The notes under the pieces are model-generated. The model searched no databases. It saw nothing but the letters and a program-made list of their open reading frames with translations, and was not told the origin of the DNA. Positions 12,401 through 23,219 of a stretch of DNA of 64,000 nucleotides are shown here, piece after piece; the first letter of the stretch is position 1; each line of letters opens with the position of its first letter. A program made the translations under genes and the position numbers. The stretch is from assembly GCF_000315625.1 (NCBI RefSeq), contig NW_005434672.1, positions 817,941-881,940 of the forward strand. Reading direction: 5' to 3'. This stretch comes from Guillardia theta CCMP2712. Its lineage: Eukaryota; Cryptophyceae; Pyrenomonadales; Geminigeraceae.

Positions 12401-13366
12401 TCTCTCCGTGTCCAGTCGGTTCCTACGGGGACTACGAGGGAGTCAGACCTTGTCTTCCCTGTCCTGTCGGTTACTTCTCCTCCCTTGCCGGCCAGTCTCA
12501 GTGCTCACCCTGTCCTCCTGGAAGTTACGCGGACGAGACCGGGCTGGTGGCCTGCAAGGCATGTCCTGACGGCGTCATGACTCCTTCAGCCGCGTCCACC
12601 AGTCTCGCCAAATGTACAGGCCCAGCCTTCTGCGGGAACTTTCTGGACAACTGCGACCTGCATGCCTCCTGCCACGACGTCCCTGGTTCCTTCGAGTGTG
12701 CTTGCAGCCAAGGGTTCGTGGGGGACGGGGTGACTTGCGATGCGGTCTGCGGCGACGGGCTGGTGGTGGACGGAGAGGAGTGTGACGATGGCAACACGTG
12801 GGACCTTGACGGCTGCAGCTCCAACTGTTCGCTCGAGGGGGGTTACACCTGCTCGGCCGTTGGAGGGATCGGGAGCTGCTTGTGTGTCCTGTCCTCCAGT
12901 GAATGCTGCATGCGGGAGTATTGGGGCTGTCTGTCAAATCGTCTTGCTTGCGACTCGGATTGCTTTCAGAATCTCAACGTCTGCTTTCAGAAGAATTCAA
13001 ACTCTCTCTCGTACAAGGTAAGAACCTCTCTTGATCCCGTTCCTCTTCTCTCCTTCGACCTTGGGTTCAACTTCCTCCACGTCTACCTCACTACTTCTTT
13101 GCCCTTCCCCTCCTCCTCTCCTTCACGTCTTCTTGACTTTGTCTGCACAGGACAACCAAGCTTCGGCTGGTCCGGGGCTGATCCAGTGGGAGTCCTTGTT
13201 CCGGTCCAACTGTGACCCTGGGAGGATGAAAGTCTGTTACGAGACGTTCTCTTACTGCAAGTTCTCGACGAGCTCGCTCGCTTCTCCTGCGGCTCCCTCG
13301 TCGTGTCCTTCAGTCGACTGTGTCGACGGGTACGCCAAGTGCATTAACACGGAGGCATGTAGATAG
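9415..13366 (+). CDS. secreted multidomain protein: YHYH, LamG-like, Cys-rich and EGF-like modules
   Basis: Two exons (9415-13017 and 13151-13366) give 1272 residues; the 133-nt intron is GT-AG and phase 0. An N-terminal signal peptide (after MRERKK, hydrophobic to about residue 22) is followed by a chitobiase C-terminal/Fn3-like strand set (IRYTTDGTDPN, about 258). A YHYH domain comes next (GIPVYGPF about 500, FYHYH about 530). A concanavalin/laminin-G-like domain covers about 815-985 (TLELWVGG, GWTHVVCVYD). Then come two ephrin-receptor-like Cys-rich repeats (CPVGSYGDYEG, CPPGSYADETG), an EGF-like module (about 1072) and a CGDG-x-EECDDGN Cys-rich repeat (about 1112). No C-terminal membrane anchor is visible, so it is probably secreted or cell-wall attached. 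The architecture resembles large algal and oomycete surface proteins; its role is unknown. Confidence 0.88.
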
Positions 13367-13626
13367 CAAGGTGGGGGGGAAGGAGCCATTGTACTTTTGT
13401 TTACAGTTATTCTTAGTCTTATCAGAGTTGTTGGGGTTCACAAATCTAATTCTTTCCAATGTGAATAGATTATCTTTACAACATTTCCACACCACCGAAA
13501 CTCTCCCCCACGTTGCCAGTCAGCCCCAACAGCCCTCACCCTCCCCAGCTTCCTGCCGTGTCTACCTCGTCCTAATTCGCCTGCTCCTCTACAACCCTCA
13601 CTGCCCAGTCTCGGTATTCTCCTCGC

Positions 13627-14863
13627 CTACTTCGACTTGTTGGTCTCGAGAGTCGATCGTTTCACCCTGCTGAGAGGGCTGATCGAATCGTCGAAGATAT
13701 ACCGGAAGATCGCTCCCGGCCAGGACTTGCACTGAGGGAGGTCATCGTAGAATTCGGGAGCAATCTTGCGCAGCTGAACAGGAGGCATTGTGTTAGCGAG
13801 CAGGGAAGAGGAAGAGGAGGAGGAGGAGAGGAGATACAAGGCAGTCAAGAAGGAGGACAGAAGAAGAGACAGATGGATAGATACAGAGACAGACGGGGAG
13901 GGAGAGAGAGGGAGGAGGAGGAGAGGTAAGAGCAGGTGAGGACTGAGAGGAATTACCTTGGGCAAGTTGCTCCAAGGGATGTTAGGGAAGTCATGGTGTT
14001 CGTTGTGATATCCAACGTTGTATGCTAACCAGTTCAAGGCCCCGTAGTAGGAGTACGTCTCAGCGGTTCCTTCCATCACGTAGTGCTCTGCGATGAAGTG
14101 CCCTGCTGTCGGGTGGATGCTTCCCGCGAAGAATGTGGAGAGGAGGAAGTAGAGCATGACCTTGATACCGAACATGTACATCATACCCAGGTCGAAGGCG
14201 ATCTGCCAAGCATCGGCGTCAACGCGTGTTTAAGAGCAGCAAGCATGTTTCAACAACCTGCACGGCCCAGTTCAAGGCGATCCACGAGTCCTTGGGAACC
14301 AGGGACGGCTTCACGCACATCGGCCTGAAGGCGTATGCGAAGATCTGAAAGAACATAAAGACGGCTTTCTTCACCGTGTGCTCCAAGTACGAGTGAGAGG
14401 TCTTGGTGATCAACCATGCCTCCAATGCAGTCGGAATATCCGTGTCGACACCATCCTCCCCTTGATATCTATGATGTTCCATGTGGTACGGCTTGAAAGT
14501 AATGCTATATGGGATGCCAATCGGCAAGTTCGCAATGATTCCGCACAGCTTGTTGTGTTCAGACTTCTTGAATCCCAAGTTGTGTGAGAGCTCGTGGATG
14601 GCGAGGAAGAGCGAGTGATTGATCGTGGCACCAACAACGTAGACGACAACCAGGTAGGCGACCCAAGACCATTCCAGAGTGAATACAGAAAGAGCTACCT
14701 GAGCTCCGACGGAGAGCATGACGAGGTACTTGGTGAGAGGCTCATGGCGCATGAGCTGCTTCACCTCAGGATGGGCCTTAAGGATCTTCTCCTTCCTCGT
14801 CGCATGAGGCTCTGACTGCTCGCTCCTAAAGAAGTCTCCTCGTCGCTGCCCGCCGCCGCCCAT
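13627..14863 (-). CDS. DEGS1: sphingolipid delta-4 desaturase
   Basis: Three exons (14258-14863, 13957-14202, 13627-13773) give 332 residues, close to the usual 320-330. It is a membrane fatty-acid-desaturase family protein acting in the ER on dihydroceramide to introduce the delta-4 double bond. The N-terminal sphingolipid-desaturase segment (HATRKEKILKAHPEVKQLM) precedes the hydrophobic segments. All three His boxes are present: HELSH, HMEHH and HNEHH, with the last followed by DFPNIPWSNLPK. The start at 14863 is chosen because the frame upstream of it runs into an intergenic G-rich block. An ordinary gene apart from the long T/C-rich second intron (13774-13956). Confidence 0.94.
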
Positions 14864-16733
14864 GCCGGTCTGCTCTTGCGTGGGTGGAAGTGAAGGTCTA
14901 CCCGAGGGGGTAGTGTCAGATTGAGGGTAGGTAGGGGTAGTCAATGGTAGGGTCACTCAAATACATGGTGGGAGGTTGAGTCAAATTCCAATATGAGATT
15001 AGGTGGCTCAAGTGGGGTCCTAATGGTAGATGAGGGGTAGGGGTACTGTTAAGTGCCTCTATCAAAGGGTTGCTGGGTATCGTGGTCATCGATGACCTCC
15101 ATAGGGGTGGGGGTCCTACCTCCTGACGCTCAAGGCGAAGGTGCCAGGGAAATCAGGGGGTTAGATGGGGTGGGGTGGTGAAAGTCCAGGGTAGGGGTGA
15201 ATTTTCGGTCAAATGATGGGTAGTAGGTTGTGTAGGCTGAAGGGATAATGAGATTTATGAGGTAGGGGTCAATATTCTTCTTCTGAGACTGTTGAAGTGT
15301 GGGGTACACAAGAGTAAAATAGGGGGTGAGGGTATTATCGACAGGGGTACAAAAAGGATGTAATTGCGATCTGGGGTGGGTGGTATAGGTTTCTGTCAAC
15401 CGCCACGTTTCAGATTTCAAATTCTCCATTGCCATTTTGATTCAAAATGATTTGAAATAATCTACCGGGAAATTGTCTTTCTAATTTCAATATTCAACAA
15501 AACATTACAAAATATATGAAATTTTCTTAATTCTGTTCGTTTGCCTTAATTATGTCCACAATTTAGCTTAATTTCAACTCATTTTAACAGTCTGAGGCGG
15601 ACCCAAGTCTCGATCCCCTTTGGGGGATGCATTTATTCAAAGTACCGGTCTAAATGAGCGACAGAAAGGGGGTAGATCAGGTGGGTTCCGAGGGTCCCTT
15701 GCCCCGATCGAAGCGACAATGGCGGGAAAATAGCGAGGAGGCGAAACGAGGACGAGGAGACGAACGCAGGAGCAGAGGAGAGAAAAGCGAAACATTGGAA
15801 GTTTTTTTGAACCTGATTCAGTCGAGGTGAGATGAAAGCCTTGCTCTGAGGACTTTGGCTTGACAAGGCGGACATGGTGCCTGAAAGGATTTTGGCTGCC
15901 ACGGCCTTCACTGTGATAACATCATTGGTAGACACGACCCCTCTCTTCTCTCGTGCGGATTCGTATAGCAAGATATATTTGATGCCTGTGGAGGTGTGAT
16001 ATGATGGTTATCGGACGTGCCGTGAAGAAAGGAATGCTCAGACTGTTAACCGTCTCTTTGCTCCTTGGTTGGGGTTCGTCGCTCAGTCATCAGGATCTCC
16101 ATCGAACCAGCAACCGAGATCCCGCTTGTCATGCAGGCACACAACTACCCTTCCTCTATGTCTGATGTACCTTGATTCTTTTCACTTCCCCAATGACTAC
16201 CTCCCACTTTCCTTGCTCGACTTTTCCTGTACGTCCCTTCCCCCCCCCGCTTTCCCTCCCCCCCACCTCCACCCCCTCTCCTTCGTCCTTGTTCTCGTCC
16301 TCGTCCTCTTTCCCAGCAGCAAATCTCCTCGCATCTCCCCCCTCACTCTCCCCTTTTCTATCACTGCCTTCTGTCATACATGCGAGATATGACTCTTCTG
16401 TCGCTCACAGGCGATGCTCGTCGAGCTCATTCAATGAGTTTCTGCCTTCCTTCTCCCACCGACAGAGCCAGGCGTCTCGACGTCTCAGGATCATACCCTC
16501 CTCCTCCCTCCTCCGTCCCTCCTCCGCCTCCTCCGCCTCCTCCGCCTCCTCCGCCTCCTCCGCCTCCTCCGCCTCCTCCATCCTCCTCTACACATCCAGG
16601 TAACACTAACTGATCTGCGATGAAACCGGTTGAACCAGCATAGGGCTGCGAGGGGGCTGCAAGAACGAGACTGCGGGAGTTGAGGTGAACGCAGTCGATG
16701 GTAGTGTGCCAAGACTGACTGGAGGAGACGCAG
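14864..16733. other. intergenic: G-rich block, AT-rich DNA and microsatellites
   Basis: From 14900 to 15420 the + strand is a degenerate G-rich block (ggggtaggggta, gggtggtat) that abuts the desaturase start. 15430-15600 is AT-rich. At 16001 a short frame beginning MMVIGRAVKKGMLRLL looks like a signal peptide and could be a first exon of the next gene, but no join was certain. A (CCTCCG)n microsatellite lies at about 16510-16577. No other exon is supported. Confidence 0.45.
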
Positions 16734-18175
16734 GAGTTGTGGTGGCAGAGCCTGCCAGGAGGGAGGATGAATCCGATCTACTGGTGGTGGAGAGTGAAGG
16801 AGGGGGGCCCGTACACCAAGTACGGCACATACCACATCAACCCGCTGTGCAAGATAGTGGCGGTGAGCAGAGCCAGTCGGAGAGGGAGCGTACTGATGTG
16901 CTGCCTTCGTTGCAGTTCTCTATGAAGAACATGCTTCACCTTCAGGCCTGTGCGCTCATCGGTCAGTTCTCGAAGCTCCTGGACAAGGGCCTCCGTCCAG
17001 TCGTCACGAGTGAGAACTGGTGGGACATCTGGTACTACAGCATCTTCTCTGTCATTCACCTCCGGCAAATTTTCTATATCCTGCAAGATCAGCGGCCGAT
17101 ACAGTTCGAGCAAGACGACCTCGAGCTCTACGAGCTCGTCTTCCAGGTGTTAGCTACATCTGGATCTTTTCCCTCCTTGCGCTTGTGCTTGTTGTCATCG
17201 TCATCCTTGTCTTTGTCATTATCGTTGATCTCAGTGCTCCTGATTCCATTGCAGAACAATCAGTTCTCTCCTCGTCAGTTCGACAAGCTCCGGGCGCTTG
17301 CCAGGTAACAGCAAACTGACGTGATGACGTCATCTCATCTTCTCCTGCCAGCAAGAGGCAGGCCAAAGCCGGAACGCTTCTAGTTCCTCCTGGTCAGGCG
17401 ATCCGAGAGCTGACCATCGTCGTCAAGGGAGAGTGCGAGGTTATGGTGGGGGGCCACCGAGCGAACGTGATCCGTCCGGGAGGCTTCCTGGGGGAGTTGG
17501 AGTTCCTGCAGGTGGGGAGGAGGAGAGAGTAGTTGTCTCTGCTTGTCGATGGTGAACAGAGTGGCGGCAGGGGGAGGAGAAGGAGAAGGAGAAGGAGGGC
17601 GTTCACGAAGCAAAGCTGCCGGAGGGGAACAGCACGTTTGACATGCTTGTCCGCGCGAGGTCGCAGATCACCTACTTCTCCTGGAACTTCGAGGTGCTCG
17701 AGAAGTTTCTGAGGAAATCGGAGAACAAGCAGGTGAGGTGAGGGCGGGCGGTTGCTTTCCGCTAATGACAAGAGGAAGATCGCCCTGAGACTGGAAGCCA
17801 TCTTGGCGAAGGAGCTTGCAAACAAAGTAAGGATGATGATGATGGTGGTGATGATGGTGGTGATGGTGGTGGTGGTGATGATGATGAAGAGGAGGAGGAA
17901 GAAGATAATGATGAATAATGAGATAATTGAGAAGGCCAAGATGTCGATCAGGGAGTTGATGATAGTGATGATGATTACGGTCACGGAGTCGAATATGGTG
18001 GAACAGGAAGGGGGAAGCTCTGATTGTGAGCATCCAGGTGCTCGAAACCGAGTCGGAGACGGATCGGCCGAGCATGCCGCAATCATCAGCCGAAGACATC
18101 TTCGACTCCTTCAAATCAAGCTTACAGGGCAACAGGTGCCCGGCTCCTCTCCTCTCGAATGCACCAGCTGACTGA
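16734..18175 (+). CDS. Popeye-domain protein (putative cyclic-nucleotide binding), 5' end uncertain
   Basis: Exons 16734-16862, 16916-17146, 17255-17304, 17352-17511, 17571-17732, 17773-17826 and 18038-18175 close in frame; from the first in-frame ATG (16767) the protein is 296 residues. The sequence follows the Popeye (POPDC) pattern: a Trp-rich segment, HLRQIFYILQDQRPIQF, then QFSPRQFDKL. A cyclic-nucleotide-binding-like beta barrel follows (AGTLLVPPG, LTIVVKGECEVMVGG, IRPGGFLGELEF), and then YFSWNFEVLEKFL. Animal Popeye proteins are membrane proteins that bind cAMP; here the N-terminal membrane part is not clear, and an upstream exon with a signal-like sequence at 16001 may belong to it. 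The tail is acidic and Ser-rich. The 211-nt intron before the last exon carries a GAT/GGT microsatellite. A plain CNB-domain protein is the alternative. Confidence 0.62.
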
Positions 18176-18400
18176 GTGGCAGATCAACGTCATCCATCCT
18201 GTGGAAGAAGATGTCAGAATGGTGCGACATGTTCCCTTTCTCTCAAACTCGCTCTGACTGCAGGTCAGGTTTACAAGCGGATAATTGACTTTATTGATTG
18301 ATGAGCTGTATGACAAGTGTATATGTAAGACAACAAGAGCTCGAGATCTCCGAGCTCTTCATGCATGAATGTGCTGTGTGGACTGGATAGTTGGAACCCT

Positions 18401-20239
18401 TCAGAGGGTCAGCGTGCTGCCCCATGACAAGATGCGGGCAAGTGCATCTGCAAATTCTAATCAACTCAACCTTGCGGACAAGTCAAGGATCACCGCTCGA
18501 TGATAGTCTCCTCTCGGGGTCCATTTTGATCATTTCCCCCACGATCTGGGCAAGGCCGTCCTGCCCGGGGTCGGAGGCAGAGAAGGAGAAGTTTTGCCTG
18601 AGAGAGGAGGGTGAGGAAGAGTTGTGGGAGGATGAAGGTATGAGGGGGCCTACCTCAGCAGGTGCCAGTCGTTACCGTTGCCAGGAAGATCTTTCAGGTT
18701 CTTCAACATCTAAGAGCGATCGTGAGTAGGCGCTAGAGACGAAAGGAGGGAGTGCAATGGGCGGGGTCGGTAGGTTACCTGGAAGATGATAAGGCCGGCG
18801 GAGAAGACGTCAGACTTGCAAGTGGCTTGACTGTTCAAAATCTCTGGCGCGAGGTATCGCCGGTCCCCCTCCTGATCCTCCCACTCGTCCTCGCGGATGC
18901 ACAGGCCGAAGTCTCCGATCTTGATCCCGACCTCGTCGCACAGGAAGAGATTGTCGGGCTGCCGGAGGGTCCTTGTGAGAAAATGCAACAGAGAAGAGGA
19001 GAAGCGGGTCAACCTTGAGGTCAAGGTGCATGAACTTGTAGCCATGGATGTGCTCTAGGCCGGCGAGAAACCCTGACGCAAGAGAGAAGACCTGACAGCT
19101 GGTGAGACTGCTGCACGAGCAGGCGCTCGATAGTCTTACTCGTCTCGTCGACATTGGACAGTCCAAGGACTCCAAAACCTTGGCGAGGTTCCCTCCTGAG
19201 GATAACTTCAGCATAAACACATGTGGAACAGGCGCTGGCTGACCTTGACATAACTCCATCACGATGTAGAAGTACCCACCGTCTTGCCATGCTCGCTCGT
19301 AGCTGCAACGACACGAATCAGACGGGCAACGTGCCGGTGGCAACAGATAGCCAATGGTAGTCGGCTCGCTACCTGATAACATTCCTGTGCGCTTTGATGG
19401 AGCTCATGGACGAAATCTCTCTGATGAAGGTATCGCGATCTCGAGAGCCGCGAAAGGTTCTTGTCGATCGCTTCAGGGCAAACATTTCCTTGGTCCTTTC
19501 ACACAACCAAGTCAGCAAACACGAGCTAGACTCCCAGCCTCTCCTCGCATTACCTGTAATGGCGAGCACTCCACACCTCGCCGAACTGTCCCTTCCCGAG
19601 TAGTTCCACACACTGATAGTGGTTGTCGTACTGCAACATCGAGCTGGCTCTCTTCAGCATCGGCGTGTAGTCCTTCCTAGAGTACAATGAATTCGATCGC
19701 TTCCGCGTTGCCTGCCGCTTCACAGAAATCTCTAAAGGATCTGGGAAAGTCTCTTTCCCATCTCCAACAGGGGTATGGCAAGCGTCTTCATACTCCATGG
19801 CAAAATCAGCGCAGGTGTGAAGAATAAGCTCGCTGTCGGGCTTCTGGCTGTTGGCAGACTGAGGGAACTGCTGATCATCCATGAAGATGTTGGCGTGCGG
19901 CGACACGACGACTGCGCCTTTCCTGAGGTGCATCTGGTTGGGAATCTGCACGCGGAGGTCCACACCTCTCTTGAATGGAGATTCTTTGCTCACTGCCTTG
20001 TGGAAGTGCGTGAAGTGAAAGGATTGATCAGGGGAGGCTTGATCTGGTGTGTCAAGCATCCTGGTTTTCTCTGCTGAAAGGTCGTCGTCCATGCTGTACG
20101 TGTGCAGCCTCTTCAGCGGCGGAGTGAGGGAGCTTGTCATGTCAATTATAGACTCATTGCAAAGACGCAGAGGAGATGCTTCGTTGCTGGACTCACTCTG
20201 CATGCTTGTATCCATGGACACCATTTCCATGGATTCCAT
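18401..20239 (-). CDS. WEE1: WEE1-family protein kinase
   Basis: Nine exons (19554-20239, 19373-19495, 19244-19302, 19140-19195, 19014-19091, 18779-18958, 18654-18709, 18494-18597, 18401-18447) give 462 residues with all phases closing. WEE1 kinases inhibit CDK1 in the nucleus by phosphorylating the Tyr in its glycine loop. The first 205 residues are a Ser/Met-rich regulatory region. The kinase domain shows LGKGQFGEVWSA, the catalytic Lys in FALKRS, the catalytic loop HLDLKPDN (about 330-337), GDFGLC, a short activation segment leading to RRYLAPEIL, and the WEE1-like end (LPGNGNDWHLLR, then MIKMDPERRLSS). The absence of a normal APE/T-loop length and the LPGNGNDWH motif favour WEE1/MYT1 over other kinases. 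It converges on the Popeye gene, with stops 225 bp apart. Confidence 0.9.
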
Positions 20240-22593
20240 TGTGGACAACACCACGGTTGAGACCGGATTCTGGTCAGGAAGGATCTATGCGGCGATGATG
20301 CTGGTAAAGCAGCGACAGACTCTGATATTGATTGACAGCGAGGAGACGGACGTCACTAATTAAGCTAAATGACTGTCCGTGATGAGAAGAGTGAGGGAAA
20401 AGGTGTTGTCCAGGGAAAAGGGCGAACGGGGTAAGGATTGGCAAAGGGAAGGCAAGGTGGAAAGATGCGAGCAGTAAGAGAGACGGGGTCGAAAAGACAG
20501 GAATAAAAGGAGGAGACTCGGGGGGGTTCCAGGGGAGGGGTCGCGGTAGCAGGCGATGGGAGGAGAGGGGAGCGAGGGGGAGGAGCTGGGGGCGGGGAGG
20601 GTGCCGGGGCAGGAAGCGTTCGATCTTTAGGAAGAGGGAGGGGTGGTCTTGAGACTGATGCGTGGTAGGGTAGTCCCTAAGTACTTCGAATTCATCCTAG
20701 GGTACTTTGTGGTATATTAAGGGGTGGGTTAAATAGGTAGAAACTACGGGTGAATGAGGAAACCGTTGTAAGTTTCATTTGAAATTTCAGGGGTGGGGGT
20801 ACTTTTCGTGATCATGGCACCAGTGGGGTGAGTTGAACGAATAGCCCTCTTGTGGGTGGGGTAGGCTGGAGAATACAAATAATATAAAATAGCTCATGGA
20901 CCTTCGGGTAGGGTACTGATGTCGAGGGGTACGATAGTATGTGGATCCTTGAAATGTGCTTCCCTGTGTGGGTAGGGTCCTCGGATGTGGTAAAAGTACG
21001 GGTGGTACTTCATTTGAAGGGGTAGACAAAATGCTGTAGTGGGTAGGATTATGATACACCGGTAGTCACAACATTTTGCAGTTTGTAGAAGGGGTAGATA
21101 AGAAGACCATTGAGACTCTGAGTAGGGTGGGTTACAGATCGGTGTACAAATACCCAGTTCTATCAGTTAAAAACTGCTGAAATTGGAGGGTGGGAGATCA
21201 AAATTACAGGGTCTCCGTTGAGTCTACCTGCTACAGGAGGTAGGAGGTAAACATTGCCCGCTAAAATTATCACGATGGGTGGTGTTCTTTGTGGTTATGA
21301 GGGTACACAGGAGCAACAGAGGGGTCAAGGAAGTACAGGGAGGATTCTTGACTACCCCTGCTTAGTCGCAGTGAATTTTCCTAGGTGGGTGGTATTGGTT
21401 GAATTTCGGTGGGTGGGGTCTTCAGGTTGTTCGACTTTCTGGGGTGGTCTTGAGCCCTTCGCCTTCGGAACCTCAGCATTTGACGCTTTCATAGGCCCTA
21501 AGACCGGAATAACGAACATCATACGACCTCCTAACGAATTGTAGCACGCGATAGGCTTTCTAGGACCTGAATTATAGCAAGAGTACAAATCCTATGACCT
21601 TCATTGTAGGAGAGAGGCCATTAGAGAGCTTCCCTATGGATGCTTCAGTACCTAGGGGTCGAGAGGAACACCCACCCCGTGCACCCCAGAAGAACTATTA
21701 CCCCACCTTTGCACATCAATTTCACTGTCCTGGTACCCCTCCAAATTCCAAGCAAGCTGTGCAGAAAGGGGTGGAGAGAACTGCTATAGGACCTTGTCCT
21801 AGAGTCCCTAGCTATTTCCAAATCAGGAAGGGGGGAATCAGTTTGGAGTGACAAGAAGAATTGTGAGGGCCTCAAGGCAAGAACATTTCTCAATTGAGAC
21901 ACTAGCAAGAAATGTCGATGTGTCCATCAGGCCTGGTATGCTTTGCGGCCCAGAAAGACCTTCAACGACCTGCAGTTGAGTAAAATTTGAATTTACATTA
22001 CTACCACGCCTTGGCCCGGATCGATTTTTTTTCCCGAGTAAAAATTAAAAACGTAGTAGTGGACCAGAGATCTAAGCGGGCCCCATTGAACTCACTGTTC
22101 GGAGCCGTGTCATTGACCGGCGCGGCCCGGCCAGCGCGGCCCGGCGCCGCGTGACTGCACAGGCTCAGGCCCGGCACTGAGTCCGAGTCGGAACCCCCGA
22201 CGGTCGGCGGCGATCCGACACTGTCAGCCAATCCGGGAGTCCCGGCGGCTCGCGCGGCGGCCGGGCCCCGCCGGGCCGCACTCAGGGCCCATGCCATTCC
22301 GTCGGAAGTTCAGTGAGTGCCACGACGGTCAAGCCGCTTGCCGCAGTGCGGGCCCGGCCGTAGACGGTCACGGTCGGACGGTTCCGCCGGGGCCGGGCCG
22401 CCGCCGGGACTCTCAGGCCCGTGCCGGACTCGGCCGCGGCATGATGGCCAGTGACAAAAATCAACTAGACCCCTCATAATTCTGTTGAAAAGTTTCAATT
22501 CTTCATTAACAATTTGAATTTTGGCCATATAATATACAAGCTCTTGACAACTGGTACAAGCTTTCAGGGCATGGTACTAAACTTTACTCAAAC
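20240..22593. other. long repeat-rich intergenic region
   Basis: About 2.4 kb without a supported gene. 20500-20640 is G-rich low complexity. 20640-21430 is a degenerate G-rich block (gggtagggta, ggggtgggta). 21640-21750 is C-rich on the + strand. 22050-22460 is a very GC-rich island (cggcccggccagcgcggcccgg) full of in-frame stops. A TTTACTCAAA partial motif lies at about 22575. Confidence 0.55.
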
Positions 22594-22941
22594 ATGGTAC
22601 CATCAAGGCCCTTCACGAAGAGGCGCGGCCCTTGGCAGCGTCCCTTGGGGTCCTCCCCTCCCTTCATAAGCCTCCCGTCCTCTCCCTACTGCCACCGCAA
22701 CAGTAGTAAGTTCCTCCTATCTCTCCGTGTTATGGGGATGTGTGCGACGTGGTGTATGAAACCGAGTTCTTATGAATGCAGATCGCCTCTTGTGATCGGT
22801 ATTGCAGTGTAATTGTTATTGCACGCACACCCTGAATATTGTGTTGCCTGCGAACCATATTTCCGTGGATGTTGTGCTACTTCTATTTGTTTTCCTTTCT
22901 CGTCGTATTGGAAGTTGGTTGTATCTTACACTACTTTTCAG
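22594..22941 (+). other. probable 5' leader exon and leader intron of the small gene
   Basis: A donor GTAAGTT at 22706 and an acceptor TTTTCAG ending at 22941 would excise 236 nt directly in front of the ATG at 22942. An ATG at 22594 upstream is not in frame after splicing, so this exon is best read as untranslated leader. Intron position immediately before the start codon is typical of highly expressed genes. Confidence 0.5.
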
Positions 22942-23112
22942 ATGTTCTCCCTTCTCTTTGACCTCGAGGATTACGCTACCACCTACCGCGCCACCCGCGA
23001 TGCCTACTTGAAGGCTGCCAACGAGCTCAAGCTCGCCACCGGCCCCTACAAGGCTGCCCGTGACGCCTACGTTGCGGCCACCGCCACCTACACCAAGTCC
23101 CTCTACGAGTAA
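22942..23112 (+). CDS. novel 56-residue Ala/Tyr-rich small protein
   Basis: A single exon of 57 codons starts at an ATG immediately after a strong splice acceptor and ends in TAA. The product is Ala-, Tyr- and Thr-rich with a pseudo-repeat: TYRATRDAYLKAANELKLAT is echoed by YKAARDAYVAATATYTKSLY, which suggests two similar amphipathic helices. Codon choice is extremely biased to C-ending codons (GCC, ACC, TAC, CTC, AAG), much more so than neighbouring genes and comparable to EF-1alpha, which suggests very high expression. The N-terminus MFSLLFDLEDY has no clear signal or transit peptide. A typical AT-rich 3' region follows. I do not recognise it; being coding rests on codon bias, the leader intron and the internal echo. 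Confidence 0.65.
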   Translation: MFSLLFDLEDYATTYRATRDAYLKAANELKLATGPYKAARDAYVAATATYTKSLYE

Positions 23113-23219
23113 ACAGTGTACATTGGGATGTAATAAATTTCCAAATAATCGAAAGTTTTGTTTGTATCTGGTTCCATTCTGTTGAATTTCACTTGTAATC
23201 GGTTCATGAGTGTATAAGA

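Noticed and set aside
10272-12824. Numerous 60-125 codon ORFs inside the YHYH gene
   Set aside because: All are shadows of the single 3.6-kb coding exon.
15633-15971. 113-codon minus ORF
   Set aside because: Starts at a non-ATG codon; contains a possible CAG/GTTCAA donor but no partner exon or recognisable family.
17325-17332. TGACGTCA, a perfect CRE palindrome
   Set aside because: Lies inside a 47-nt intron of the Popeye gene; one 8-mer in 64 kb is expected by chance and there is no promoter context.
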